From: Cynocephalus volans
Lineage: Eukaryota > Chordata > Mammalia > Dermoptera > Cynocephalidae
DNA length: 64,000 nt
Reading direction: 5' to 3'
NCBI RefSeq assembly: GCF_027409185.1
Contig: NC_084460.1
Coordinates: 65,794,501 to 65,858,500, forward strand
In this document: piece after piece, positions 25,923 through 38,824 of the stretch
How positions within the stretch are numbered: the stretch's first letter is position 1
Layout: the number at the start of each line of letters is the position of its first letter
Translations under genes and position numbers: made by a program
Notes under the pieces: generated by a model
Database searches by the model: none
The model's input: the letters and a program-made list of their open reading frames with translations, nothing else
Told to the model about the DNA's origin: nothing

Positions 25923-28900
25923 TATAGTGACTAAATGTTACCAAACAGCATGTCATGAATAGGGAAAACTTACTGACAAACGTGTTTGTTTATTTTAAAA
26001 GGAACCTTTGACAGCTCACTATATATGCTCTACCACTTTTATATTTTAGAATGAGCTGAAAAGGAACATTTTTCTCAAAAAAAAAGTTCAAAATAATTTC
26101 TTGACATTTCTAAAAACAAACGTGCAAGCATATTAAACCCACTACTTACAGTGTTTTAAATGCATATGATGTAATATTGATGAGGGAGTTTAGTTTTTAC
26201 AAGCATCATTCTAGAAAGAAAAATTGTGGCAGAGTGACAATGGGCATATTAAGATATATGACAAGAGGAAGTAACATGTGTTTTCAGCAAGTAAACTACA
26301 TTTACGTAATTGTGAATTTTAAAATACCCTGATAGAATTAGCATGAGACTCATTTGACAGGGTCCAAGGATGAAAAACAAATCAATTGATCTTTCCTCAT
26401 TTGTTAGAACATTTCGCTTTTCAAATATGTATAGACAGGACTTACTATTTGTTAAGAGTATAGGGATGAAATACATGTTCACAAACAGAAGCAAACTGAT
26501 TTGAATTCTGAATCCAATCCATTTTCTTATTATAATAGGAAAAATACACATTGGAAGTTACTGGAACATAATTAGATAAAATCATGTATACCTTAATATT
26601 ATTTGCTTGTTGAGTGATGGGAATTGCCATCTCTGTAGAAATCAGTGGGTTATCGGGGAATAGGTTATGCTTTGTAAAGAGTCTGTGGTTATGAAAGGTC
26701 TCAAGTTAAATATGTATAGAAATGATCAGCTTGGATCTTATGCATGAACCAGAGGAATGAAATGTATGATTTTGGTTAGAGTATATTCTGGTGACTTGTA
26801 TGCTTGCTTATGATTATTCATAAACCAAGGGGATATCTTGGCAACTCGGTTAATCATATTAAGAAAGAAAGCCAGACTTCATATTGCCTGACTTAATTGA
26901 CCTTTTTATAGGAGTATACTGGAGAAATGGTAGTGAAGTACTTACAGCAAAAGGAAACAAATAATGTTATTTTTAAGAAATGTACATTTCATATTGTACA
27001 TTTTTCTCTAGAATTGTATTATTAATGCTAAATTTTTTTATGTGAAATGAGACCAGGCTAATATTTTCATTTCTTGATCAAATACTATCACTGTGATTTT
27101 ACTTGAGAAATCATTCCTATGATGTTTACTGTTTAAAAATAAAGTCCTGAAATTTGGCTTCCAAAGTAAAATGTTTCCATAAGAGGATATAAGAAGTGTT
27201 AGATGCCAGGTGTGGGCATTTGGAGTTTCTGTATATTATTCTGTCATTTCTTTCAACGAAGGAACGAATGCCTGTGCTAGACAGCATCACTTCCTGTGGG
27301 AACTTGCAGTGGCACCCCAGGAATCTCCCATTGTCTTCTCACTAAAAAATACACAAGGAAACCTAAAGAATGAGTGAAAGGAATTAATACCAATCATTAA
27401 TGGGTGTCTAGCCAGGCTATTTTGAAAAAAATATAGAATATTATATATCATATTTCTAAATGATAATATAAAAAATACTAGAGGTCCTGACATGTGATGA
27501 GTACCAGTTTGTTTTGCTTTTGGGGGGCCAGTACATGGGGTGTGGAGCCATAAGGGTTTGCACTCATAAACAGAAAAGCCTCTCCCTCCAAGGTCTTTGA
27601 TTTGGGGACTGGGGATGGGGGGTGGGAAGCCATTACCAAGACTTGCTTGTAGATATCTGATGCTCTAAGGTAGGATTCTTTCATATCCAGTGTGGTATTC
27701 CAAGTCTGCATCTAACACTGTTTAGGAAAACAGTTGGTGCAAAAATATTCTTGATCATCAGTTAATTTATGAAGTTAATCTATAATATCCATCCATAATT
27801 TTCATAAGATTAACCCCACCCCCCACACTGACATTTCCAAATAGTTAAAAAAGCAGTGGTATTTTAGGAGGAAAATGTGGTGTACATGAAAGCTTGATCT
27901 TTTGGTTGAGAAGCATTGATTTTTGTAATGTCAATCAGGATTCATTTGGAACCCAAAGGAAGAAGCCTAAGACTTCGTTTTCTTTCTTTTTATTCCTTGT
28001 CTTGGGAACAACTCTCTGCTCCAGCATTGGCTCTTGGCAGCTTTACAGAGTTTGGATTTGGAACCTGTCATTTGATTTCTCAGTCTATTGTGGTGTCTAT
28101 TTCTTTTCCTTTAAGAAAATGAATGCTGTGGAAACTCTTTGGCTGATTAGTTAAAACGCTCACCTCTATCAATTTTGCTTCATATACTTAGGTAAGAAAT
28201 GAGTCATCTGTTTCATTTCTGTTAATTTTTGGTGTCACTTTAGTAATTCTGGTAGCAGCTGTTTAATCTGTTGGCCTCTTAGGTACCCCTTCCTGTGAAA
28301 GATTTTGAAACTGAATGTTTTTGAGGTTCTTTTGCCTTTTCCTAAAATTAAGATTCAGGACATAATCTGTTGTAACATCTTAGTGGAGCAAATGTAAACA
28401 AAAGTGCTCTTTTGTGTTGTCTTATTTTAGATGCTTTCTTAGCTTACAAAAATTTTTATTTGGGGATTAAAAAATCAATTTTCTTATTTTCCCCTTTTCT
28501 CTGAAATAGTATTGAGAAGATAATGTTATTTGCTAAAAGTGGAAATGTGCAAATATTTTAGTTACATTGAATTTATTTCAGCACCCACATCATTTACCCT
28601 TCTTCCACATCCAGGAAGAAGTCTGGACCATGTCATGTTCAAGCACCTAGCACAGAAGTTGGTGCTGGCAGGTGCTTTATACATGCTTAGTGAAGTGATT
28701 TGAATTGAATTGAAGTAAAAGACTAGCTGTGTTCTAATGTGAGATTAAAGCTCCTCCAAAGTTGTTAAAGCTCTAAACAGAACTCAAATGCTGCCATTTA
28801 TTAAAGATACACTATACCTGTTTAAGGCAAAGTTCAGGCCAGCTGTTACTATACGTGTAGTTAATGTGTTTTTTAATGCTTGAGTTTTAAAATCCTGGGC

Positions 28901-28947
28901 ATAAATACTGTAAAACCTTCTATGTATGTCAATTTATGCCAAGATAA

Positions 28948-28953
28948 AATAAA
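28948..28953 (+). terminator. Candidate poly(A) signal of KBTBD11
   Basis: AATAAA, followed about 40 bp later by a GT/T-rich stretch (28983-29010) as expected downstream of a cleavage site. Confidence 0.5.
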
Positions 28954-28970
28954 CCATGTGGAAAATGCCA

Positions 28971-29289
28971 ATGCTCCTAAAATCTGTGCTGTAGTTTCTT
29001 TTTTCTCTCAGCAACAGAACACCAGGTGCGGAATTCCCTCAGGGGAAAGCAGGAGATTCTAGCACTGCCTTTGTTACCCAGGACTAGGGACTCTGGATGA
29101 CTCCTCAGTTTCCTCTGGATGACTCCTCAGTTTCCCTCCAGCTCAGAATTTCTACGTCAGGGTGTCTCTCAATGCTCACAGGTGCATCCCATGCCTCAGC
29201 CCTGTCCTGTCCTTTCTTCCCTCTTCTACGAGGTCCAGCAGCTCTGGCTGCCCTCCCCTGCCCGTTGTTCTAAGAGTGTCCCTGCTGGC
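28971..29289. repeat. Unassigned sequence with a 22-bp tandem duplication
   Basis: 29091-29112 and 29113-29134 are two identical 22-bp copies starting 'ctctggatgactcctcag'. Nothing else is identified in this stretch. Confidence 0.7.
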
Positions 29290-29760
29290 TGTGGTATAGT
29301 AAAGGTAGTGTGGCCAGAAGGAGGACTGGGAGGAAGACATTTATTATACTCACAGGTCCCAGTGTGGGCACCACTGGGCAGGGCCATGGGGAAAACATCG
29401 GGTGGTCAGGACTGGAGTGAGGGGCAAGCTGAAGCCAGAGCCTTTATTGGGCTTCTGAGGGAAAGGCAGGGCAGGGCAGAGCAAGCAGCATAGTGTCAGC
29501 TAGTTTGAATCATTCCAGTGGGCTTTGGACATAAGGGTAGTCTCTGGTTGCCTGGCACTGAGCTGCGAGATGATTCAGGGCAAGGGGAATATTGGCTGGT
29601 GTGTGCGAGTTAGCCAAGCCCTTTGCTGTCTCCGAGCATGGTGGGTCAGCCTCTCCCTAGCCAGCGAGCTTTGTAAGATGTCAGAACATCATAAAATACA
29701 GAAAATAGCAGACATGCTTAGTACAACTGCCAATCACACTTCCCTTCTCCTGGAGGGGGT
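29290..29760 (-). mobile_element. Probable LTR, antisense
   Basis: Non-coding, moderately GC-rich and dense. The reverse strand has 'cccaataaaggctctggc' (about 29435-29452), a typical LTR poly(A)-signal context. The family is unknown to me and the limits are approximate. Confidence 0.35.
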
Positions 29761-30145
29761 TGGGAGATTCTGGTGGGAGTGTCAAGACCTCAGAGTCTTC
29801 CCTGGTGCTCCTTTTTTTCCATGAGCAACACCTCATTCCATTAAAATTCCCAAGTGCACTGGGGCTTGAGGGGAACTGACAGCATTTCCTCTGCCTGTCC
29901 CCCCAGCAAGTTCAGAACAAATTGAGAAATGGCCTCAGTAGTCAAGCAAACGGAGTCTCAACAGCCACATTCATTACCAGCAAAAGTGGGTGAAAGCGTG
30001 GTGTTGGATTTATCTGCCAAGTGCGCTTGTGAATACCACCCAAATAGGGTGCCTCCGAAACTGTAAGCAATAAATTTTGCTTTCTTGAAAATTACTCAGT
30101 TTCAGGTATTTCTGTTGTAAGAACAGAGATGGACTAAGATAAGGG
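29761..30145 (+). mobile_element. MaLR LTR 3' part
   Basis: 'actgtaagcaataaatttt' (30060-30078) then 'attactcagtttcaggtatt' (30090-30109) and 'agatggactaagata' form an MLT1-type 3' end. The 5' border is unclear. Confidence 0.5.
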
Positions 30146-30869
30146 GTGAGGGTAGGGACCGCAGAGTCAGAACCGTGACCCTCAGAAATTTCCTCTACGT
30201 GGAAACAGGAGTGAAGGCTGCGTCCCCCTAAGATGACACCTCTGTCCTGTGCTGCAGCTGACTCCATTGTCTGAGTGTGAGCAGGAAAGTGACTTCTGTG
30301 TGTTTCAGAGCCTGTTTGAGTTCAGAGACCATCCGCTGCATTCTCTTAAGTTTTGGGGTTGGAAGTTGGATTGGAATGTTAAATATGGGATCATTACAAC
30401 AAAGTTCTAAGGTTCAGTGGCCTTTGCGCTGATCCGCTGCCACATACGGAGTCTCTGAAACAGGTGCCTTCTCTGAGAGGGTCTGACATGGAAAGGCAGA
30501 GGAGGGGACAAATTCCAAGCCCAGCACCAATATTGTAGAAGCAACTCAGGGTACATGGACCCTCCCTGACCAGTCAGGTCCATGTTTGAGACGGAGCAAC
30601 AAGAGAAAACGGTGCTGTGGAGATTCTGTGAAGGGGGTGGCCGGTAACTTTGATCCCATGTGTTCAGGGTCTGGAGCACTCAGTCAGCACAGCTACCAGA
30701 CAGTAAGTATTCTCAGGTAAGTCACATTCTTCACCCCATTCAGAAGTTACAATGATTCTGTCACAATCTTTAATCTCTCTATAAGCTGATCTCTGGTGGT
30801 GGTTGTAACTCAGTAGGAAAAAAGACTGGAGTGGAGTCATTCACAATTTGTTTTGAATTGCAGTTCTCT
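30146..30869. other. Unassigned sequence
   Basis: No gene or named repeat. Confidence 0.35.
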
Positions 30870-31000
30870 TCTCTGCTAAGTGTATGTAGTCTAGGACAAA
30901 ATACTTAGCTTCATCAATTTTCATAGTTTCTTACTAGTAAAATATGCATTAGAGCACCCTCCGGAGTGTGTGTGATGAGGCACGTGGAAAAACCTGTCCC
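30870..31000 (+). mobile_element. Possible MIR fragment
   Basis: 'tcatagtttcttactagtaa' preceded by 'aaatacttagcttcatc' is a diverged MIR-like core. Confidence 0.35.
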
Positions 31001-31018
31001 TGCGTCTGGTTGGGTGAG

Positions 31019-31200
31019 TGCTTATCAAACCTTAGCGTTCTGAAGAATCACTTCCGGTACTTCTTAAAAAGAGGAACTCCAGCGTCCCAACATGAGAGGT
31101 TCTAATTTAATACATCGGGGATGGAGCCAGGAATCTGCATTTTAACAACACCACGGGTAATTCAGAGGCCACTTGTCACGTTGCCACACGTTAAACCATT
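31019..31200. mobile_element. MER5A-like hAT-Charlie fragment
   Basis: 'gcttatcaaaccttagcg', 'aatcacttccggtacttc' and 'caggaatctgcattttaac' follow the MER5A order. Orientation not assigned. Confidence 0.6.
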
Positions 31201-31468
31201 GCTGAATGCACGTGCGCCGCAGGGCGCCCACTCCAGGCTGGCAGATGCAAGAGGCGGTTTGTACTCTCTCCTGCTAACTGCTGCCCCAGGGCAAATACCG
31301 CCCGTGCTCACTAAATTTGGATTACCCGGGAGAGGTTGTGGTTTGTCACAAACCACAGGTAGGATAAAGGAAGGCGTGTAAAGTAAAAGAATCCCAGACA
31401 GTTGCCAAGAACTGCAGTACCAATAGCCTGATTCACTGATGCGGAGTGGAGAAAGCCGCGAGAATCCA

Positions 31469-31552
31469 CTGCACCTGAACACAGCAGTCCACCTTCCTGC
31501 ACCTGAACTCAGCAGTCCCCCTTCCTGCACCTAAACTCAGCAGTCCACCTTC
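31469..31552. repeat. 28-bp minisatellite, three copies
   Basis: Three adjacent 28-bp units (31469, 31497, 31525), each starting 'ctgcacct', differing at one to three positions. Confidence 0.95.
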
Positions 31553-31619
31553 CCGACAGGTACGATGTGGTGCTGCTTCTGGCCATGGAGATAGCACCAA
31601 ATTGAGTAGCAGTTTTTCT

Positions 31620-31731
31620 TATACTTTTTAGTCTAGCTCTGACACCAACAAGTGGTTTAACCTCTGGCAAATCTCTGGGGTTCTCTGGACTTCACGTCTT
31701 CAGTTTGTAAGAGTTTAATGCCTAATGGTCC
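31620..31731 (+). mobile_element. MIR fragment
   Basis: 'agctctgacaccaacaagtg' then 'tttaacctctggcaaatctc' matches the MIR core. Its end is cut by the MLT2 LTR at 31732. Confidence 0.5.
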
Positions 31732-32130
31732 TGTGATAGTTAATTTTATGTGTCGACTTGGCTGGGCCACAGTGCTCAGATATCTGGTCAAACACGAGTG
31801 CAGACATCACTGTGAAGATTTTTTTTTTTTTTACATGTAATTTACATTTGAACGAGTAGACTTTGAGTAAGCAGATTACCCTCCATAATGTGGGTGAGCC
31901 TCATCCAATCAGTTGAATACTTGAAGTCCTTTTGTTGACTGAAGTCCCTGAAGAAGAGAGAATTCTGCCAGCAGAGGGCCTTTGGACTGGAGCTGCAGCT
32001 CTTCCCCGGGTCTCTAGCCTGCCGTGCTGTTCTGGTTCTTGCATGAGCCAATCCCTTAAAATAAACATCTCTCTCCATATGTATACAAATACTGTCAGTT
32101 CTGTTTCTCTGGAGAGCCCTGACCAATACA
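31732..32130 (+). mobile_element. Solo MLT2-like ERVL LTR
   Basis: Runs from 'tgtgatagttaattttatg' to 'agagccctgaccaataca', the exact MLT2-type ends (TG...CA). The flanks 'ggtcc' and 'ggccc' agree at 4 of 5 bases as a decayed target-site duplication. The ERVL family is extinct and no retroviral gene is present here. Confidence 0.8.
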
Positions 32131-32540
32131 GGCCCTTTCCAGTTCTAAAGAACTGGAGGACTGTTAGGTGGAGTGAGGTGTCTTGGGTGGGGGTGCCCGT
32201 GTCTCCATCTTTGATGACAATTGAACTAGGAGGATGCCCTAGCACTCTCCACCAAATTTGGAAGCTGCTGGAAGACTGGAGTAGGACCACCAGACCAGCA
32301 GTCTAATGAAGGATGAGACAGGAGCAAAACAACTTCCCAGGTGCCAACGGTAACAGCAGTCAGTCAGTGCTTGTCAAGACCCTGGTCCTGGGTAGGTGGT
32401 AATCCTCAAGCTGTGGTTCTTTGGAACCCGTGAGACCTTCTGGAGTCAGACTTCTTTCTCCTAGCTCATAGGGAGGTCATAGGCTCATCGCCCCATAAGG
32501 CTGAAATGGATTATACTGGTTGCCTAGATCAAAGATATTT
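32131..32540. other. Unassigned sequence
   Basis: No gene or named repeat. Confidence 0.35.
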
Positions 32541-32900
32541 GGGCCCTTATGCTACACAGACATTCTGAATGAGATAAGTACTCCTTTAAATACATTTTGC
32601 AAATTAAGGTAATTTTTATATGACTTAGTTCTTGAATTGAAATACTTCAAATTAAACAAATAAAGTGTAATATTTTTGACATTTAATGAGTGCCTATTTT
32701 GTACCAGTTCTATGCTGTGCTTTGAAGATATCAAGGCAAATAAGACTTTTATTTTGCTCTGAAGGAGCTCCCAGTCAGGTTGGTGAGATACATATAAATA
32801 TCTACTATGATATCTTTTAGCAAGCTTTGAATTGAGATGTGTATAAAGTGGTAACAGGACATAAGAAGGAAAAAGTAACATGTTTCCCGAGGGCTATGCC
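32541..32900 (+). mobile_element. Ancient mammalian repeat fragment
   Basis: 'aatgagtgcctattttgtac', 'ctatgctgtgctttgaag' and 'ggagctcccagtcagg' follow a mammal-wide old repeat that also opens the block at 58806. Family name uncertain. Confidence 0.45.
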
Positions 32901-33587
32901 AAATTTCCAGCACTATGGTTTATATACAGTATGGTTTAAAGATAATAGACCTAATTAAACATGTCACACTCTTATCTTCGTATGATTTATTTTCTTTATT
33001 GCTTGCTTACATCCAGGAAAACATCTGGACAAAATTCCTTTTGGCAACTTTGCCTACCACAAATTCAACTCTACAATCCCATATGAACTTGAGTTGAGGT
33101 TATTGTGTCAAACATTGTGAAAGGATTTATGACTCTCAAAAACTGGACACCTGCCCTTAAGAAGATTTACTGAGTCACAGATCCAAGGAAAGTACATTAA
33201 CCACAATGATATAAAGCAGAGAGGAATGAAGTCTGTAAGTGGCATGGAGCCTTTTAAAATCCAGGTGCAGCCAAGAACCCATAAGGAAACGGGAAAGCAA
33301 AAGTGTTAAGCTGCTAGAATGATACCCCTAGCTCCATGAAGTCAAAGAAATGTCCTTTACTCTCACTGATATCCTATTTGTTTGTAATTCAAGCATCATT
33401 CTAACATGCATTCCTATGTGATTCTTAGGCTCAGAAAAGAAGGCAATTATGAGCAGAAATGGGGTGGCAACTGTCACATTACACACAGACAAAAGATGTA
33501 CCAGCCCATGAGAGGAGAGGGGCAGGAACTCTACAACCAGCAGATGCAGAATGTGGAACACCACTTAGTGTTAGCACACATCTGTGT
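32901..33587. other. Unassigned sequence
   Basis: No gene or named repeat. Confidence 0.35.
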
Positions 33588-33592
33588 TCTAT

Positions 33593-34032
33593 TGTAGGGC
33601 TAGGGTCTGGAGCTCACAGACCCCTCGAGCCCATTCACAAACCCTTCACACCCAGGCCTATGAGCTAGGTAACTGGCAAAAAGGTCTTTGGAGGCTTGGT
33701 TGGAGAAGGAATAGTCTTTATTCAGCACACACGCATCTGGGAGCTAGGCAGGACAAAGAGAAACTCAGAAACTCAACTGCTACAGGCAAAGTCCACAGAA
33801 AAACCGAGCAGCTGCCAGCAGAGTAAAATGCTCTATTTTTAGATGCAAGCTCTGCCAGCCAGCCTGCTTCACAAACTCAAGAACACACAATAGCAATTAA
33901 CTAAAAAGATATATTGGTGCACATGTGCTCTAACTCCACCCACACACAAATTGTTTACAAGAAATGTGCTGCTCAAGCCCCAACCAGACCTGAGCTGAAG
34001 GAACCTGACTAAATTATCCTATTTTCTCCACA
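33593..34032 (-). mobile_element. Solo ERV LTR, antisense
   Basis: 440 bp. Read on the minus strand it starts TGTGGAGAAAATAGG and ends in CA. A LTR-like poly(A) signal lies on the minus strand ('gaatagtctttattcagc', 33708-33725). The flanks 'tctat' (33588-33592) and 'cctat' (34033-34037) match at 4 of 5. Family unknown to me; no internal retroviral genes. Confidence 0.65.
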
Positions 34033-34139
34033 CCTATTAAGTATTAAAGGCATGACAATGGTAATGATATTATGATAATATTAACTACAAATCATGGAGA
34101 AGTCAAAATCTCTTCAGCATTCCCTGATTCATGAGCCAA

Positions 34140-34795
34140 AAAAAAGACAATTTTTTAGAGCAATTTTAGGTTCACAGAAAAATTGAGAGGAAGGTACAGA
34201 GATTTCCCATGTATCTCCTACCCACCACATTCACAGCCTCCCCCATCATCAACACCCCCATGGAGTGCCACATTTGTTACAACTGATGAACTCATATGGA
34301 CATACCATCACCCCAAATCCATAGTTCGTATTAGGGTTCACTCGATGTTGTATATTTTATAGATTTATACAAATGAATGATGACATGTATCCACAATTGT
34401 AGATCACACAGAATCATTTTACTGCCCTAAAAATTCTCTGTTCTCTGCCTATTCATGTCTCCTCCCTAACCTCAGGCAACCACTGATCTTTTTACTATCT
34501 CCATAGTTTTGTCTTTTCCAGAATATCATAGAGTTGGAATCACACAGGCTACAAAAATGTAGCCTTTGCAGACTGGCTTATTTCACTTAGTAACATGCAT
34601 TTAAGTTTCCTTCATGTCTTTTCAGGGCTTGATAGCCCATTTCTTTTCAGTGCTAAATTAGATCACATTGTCTGGATGTACTGCAGTTTATTATCCATTC
34701 ATCTTACAAAGGATGTCCTGGTTGCTTCCAAGTTTTGCCAGTTATGATAAAGCTACTATAAACACCCATGTGCAGGTTTTTGTGTGGACCAAGTA
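34140..34795 (-). mobile_element. L1ME/MC-type 3' end, antisense
   Basis: 'ttagagcaattttaggttc', 'agagatttcccatgtatctc' and 'tccatagttttgtcttttcc' are the reverse complement of an old L1 3' UTR/ORF2 end. Confidence 0.75.
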
Positions 34796-34804
34796 ATATT
34801 ACTT

Positions 34805-35160
34805 TTAGATGAACTTTTTCAAGGTATAATATATATGTAATAAGATACACTCATTTCCAGTATACAATTCTTTTGTCAATATATATATATGGGTATATAT
34901 GTCCATGTAATTACATCATAACTGAAATAAAGAACAATTCTTTACTCCAAAAACTTTCCTCATTTTTCTCTACAGTCAGTCCCTATAGTTCTGTCCCAGC
35001 AATCACTGACCTGCTTTTGTCACTAGAAGTTAGTTTTGCCTGTTCTGGAATTTCATATAAATGGTAGCCGACAGCATTTACTCTGTGTTTGTCCTCTTTT
35101 AGTCAGCATGTTTTTGAGATTCCTCTATGTTGTTGTGTATAGCAGTAGTTTGTTTTTATA
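34805..35160 (-). mobile_element. L1M-type 3' fragment, antisense
   Basis: A second old L1 3' piece with 'gaactttttcaaggtata', 'tagaagttagttttgcctg' and 'gagattcctctatgttgttg'. Contains a short TA run at 34880-34890. Confidence 0.6.
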
Positions 35161-35289
35161 ACAACTCGGAAGCTGTAGGGAGCGTCCAGGACCATCACTT
35201 TGTGTGGGGTGGTGTCAGCAAACAGAAGGGAAGTTTATTTCATTGTGGAGACTCAGGTTCAGGAAGTGTGACTAACAGGACAGCATAAC

Positions 35290-35410
35290 GGCTGTGCCAC
35301 CTTGAATATGCCACTCACTAGTCTCTATGCCTCAGTTTCTCTGTCTGTAAAATTGGGACACTAATGGTAAGTCCTCATTTACATATGAATTTGAAAAGCA
35401 CTCTCAGGAG
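35290..35410 (+). mobile_element. MIR SINE fragment
   Basis: 'cctcagtttctctgtctg' then 'taaaattgggacactaatgg' is the MIR core. Confidence 0.7.
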
Positions 35411-38400
35411 CTGCTGCCTCTTATGACCAGGGCATGTCACATAGCAAGGCTTGCCAGATAACTGTAAAAACAGTCTTACTCTCTAGATGTCTCTGGAGTT
35501 TTCAACTTTACTTACAGACTACGATAGTAAAGATAACTCACATAGAACTTATAATGTGATCTCTTTTGTCTCACAAGGAGTCAAAAAGACCTAAGAGAAC
35601 AAAAAGAAATGTTTTTAGCCACCTGTTCCTGTCTATGTTACGAAGGTCGGGAGATGACTTTCTGTGGGTCTCCGCGGAACTATGTGGATCATTCAGTCAT
35701 TCAGCAATTCTCTCTGTATATTCTGAGGGTCAGACTGACCCTGTTTGCTGCTGCAGCTCTGTCAACACAGAGCAAGTTGCCTGCCAATCCCTGGGCCCCA
35801 GAGTCAGACAAGACCCACAGGTACAGTCTGTGATTCCATCCTCCTGTCCCTGAGGATTTGACTCTCAATCCCTGCCTTTGGTCTCTTTGATGTCCTCCTG
35901 CCTCCCCGGGATGGCCTCTCTCCATTGGCCTGGAGATCTCCCACCTTGCCCAGGGGCCAGCCATATCCCAGTTCCATCTGAGCCCTCCGCCTGCACCGAG
36001 CCCAGCTCGACAGAGAGGAGAAGGAACCTGAACCATGAGACCTCTCCCCTCCTTCTCGGGGCCTGCAGCTGCCTGGCTGACACCTGGGAGACCAGACCTC
36101 CCACCAGCACCGCTGACACTCACACCGACTTAGAGTTTCCTGGTGTTAGAGCTCAGCCAGCAGCCAATTCTAAAGGCTAAACCAGAAAGAACTTAAAAGT
36201 AAATGCAGAGGATCTCACACAAATCTCATTCTATATATTAAATTAACTATCAATCATCTCCCTAAAATATTAAAATAAATATTAAAATAAAATACTAAAT
36301 TTTCTCTAAAAACCCAGATTTGTAGTGCCTGACAGGAAAATACTACTTTTTAAAGGTAAATGACATAAAAGCAGAAAGTATATGGAAAGAGAAAATTGGC
36401 ATATATTAGTTGAATCTGTACAACTGCCTAGAACATCAGTCCTTAATTTTATAAAGGGCACTCCTAAAACAGCAGTAAGAGACTGGCTGGGAAGGCAGCC
36501 GTGGCGCAGAGCAACGATGCCCTAGGCTCAAGCCTCCTGTGGAGCTGCTCACGCCAGTTAGACGTCCAGAGAAAGTTCCTTACTCAGCACAGGGCCACTT
36601 CCTCACCTGTCAGCTGGTGCCCAGAAGCACGGCTAGTGTGGGCACTGGCTGCTCATCCTCACTGTCAAGGATAGTTTCCAGAACCCTGCTCAAAAACTGT
36701 GACTTGAAAACTGACGGCCCCATTCTGAGCCTTATTCTAACAAGCTTATTACTCGAAGTTCCAGGTGAATCTCATTATATGGTGGTCTCAGGTTACAATA
36801 GGATCCTGGAGGGTCATGTTTCAGAAGGTCTAGAAAATTCAGTAGTTTTGAGTTATTCATTTCTCTTAAAATTTCCTCACAAAAGGGAGTCTCAGGTTGG
36901 GGCTGTTCAGGGGGAAGGTGTCACCATGTACAACAAATTGGAACTTTAAAAAAATGTTGATTTTTTTATAAACTTAAGTGTGCTTGGGAATTCCTTAAAT
37001 TTTGTGCAATAAACCACTTTTTGGTAAACGAAAAAACAAAAACAAAAAACCCCACAAAAAACTGATGGCTCCACATCCCACGACCTCCTGGGGCCACCTC
37101 TAGCTTGAGTGGCAAGTTTGTAGAGTTGTATTGGAGGATATTAACTCCTTCCTGAGAGGCTGCAACAATGATACAAATCTGGAAAAACATAGATCAGAAG
37201 TGAAAAGCAGCAAAGTAGCACGGTCTCCTGAAGACGCAGGGGCTGCTCTCAAGCCATGGAGGGCCAAAGACCAAAACTGATCAGATGTCTGATACTTTAA
37301 AAAGTGGAACACAGTCCCCCCCGCCCCCCCCTCCATCTACTCCATCTACCTTCTTTAAGACTCATTATATTTCACTTAGACTCAAACTCAATAATTTGAA
37401 AGCTTATGAGTCCTGGCACTTTTTTGGACCTCAGGGACAGCAGCGATTTGAGTTAACTGTCCTGCTCAGAAAAAGCCCAGTATTGTCCTGGGTGACCATT
37501 ACAGGCTGTTCTTATTTATTGTTTACATCTGTCCCCTGGCCCATTGCTCTGTGCCCATGTGCTGGGTGCATGTTCTTTGATATCACCCATTGCATACAAG
37601 TATGTAGAGTTGTTTGGTGTGTGTGTGTGTTTAACTTACGCAAATGACACTGCCTGTAGCTCTTGCTCTGGTCTCACTCTGTCCACACATTTGGAAAGGA
37701 AGAGGAGCCTGTCTTGCTCTGTGTCCGTCTGCTGGCCGCTGACATGCACTCCACAGTGACTCTTGTCATACCTGTAGCTGCCCCCATCTCTCTTTTCTGG
37801 AGCAGTTCTTGGGTTAAGCGACTTGCCTCCCTGACATGGAAGTGGAAAAGGAGTTGCCCCCTTACCCTGCAGACAGGGTGGGGCATTCTGCTGCCCGAAT
37901 CCACCCATTCAGTCTGGGATTCTGGGTGAGCTAGTGGGGAAGGGTCCCACATGGTGACCAGGCAGCAGAGCTTGGGGCAGCAGAGGCAGAGCCCCTGTGT
38001 CTGATCCCAGCTGTGGCGTAGCCGGCAGTAGCTGGCAGATGCACTTGGGTGCTGCTGATCACAGCTACTGTGCTAGCATCCGGGCCTGGCCCCTCAGCAC
38101 CTTTGGACAAATCAACCCTGCTTAAGCCAAATAGATCAGTTAGAATCTCAACTGCCCCTGGGTATAAATGCGTCCCTTCCTACTTATCTGTCCTCTTATG
38201 ATGAGCCTCCTAGGTTGCTTTCATGCTACAATGTGGAAATAAATGTAGTGATATGACCCTGGTGAGGTTTCTGGGGACACACCCAGGATGTGAACATCGA
38301 GCCAAGTGGGGTCCAACCTGAGAGTGCACTCAGGTACCACCTGCAGCTTCTGCCTCCAGCCTGGCAGCCCTGGGGAGGCATCGCTGCCAACCCAGCAGTG

Positions 38401-38824
38401 CCCACCTGCATGCCCCTCCTGCCCACGGACAGGCACTGAGAGCCAAACCCAGCCACTGTGCACTTTGTTTCCCTCTCCCACCCCACTCCCTCCGCCCTGG
38501 GCCGCCTCCTCCAGTTCTCCCTCTTTTATTAATTAGTTGGTCTGTTGACTGGCACCATGGAGGGTGGGCGGGTGGGGCTGGACTGGGGTGACAGCCCACA
38601 GGAGCACGTACATGTGGAAAAGCAGACAGGACAAGAGTGGCCTTTTTTACGATAAAATAAATATCTTAGTACCAATACCACTAACAACAACAAAAGTGAT
38701 GCCAGGTGGCATTTCCACACGGCTGTGCAGAGCGCACCCCATTAGCACCGAGCACCCAGCATCCACCCACATCCCCACCATTCTTTCTTTTATGCAACTT
38801 TTCCATTTTTCCCCGTCAGATAGG
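35411..38824. other. Unassigned intergenic sequence
   Basis: Locally GC-rich parts (35700-36170 and 37640-38600) give overlapping open frames on both strands, but none has a recognisable domain or consistent exon borders. 37450-37600 may be very old L2. No gene is supported. Confidence 0.35.

Noticed and set aside
35566..36180. Overlapping open frames on both strands in a GC-richer patch, considered as an exon or small gene
   Set aside because: No recognisable domain, no agreed frame, no CpG island; equal openness on both strands suggests composition only.
36480..36560. Possible tRNA or tRNA-derived SINE because of 'gtggcgcagagcaac' and 'aggctcaagcc'
   Set aside because: A- and B-box matches are poor and no cloverleaf can be drawn; treated as chance.
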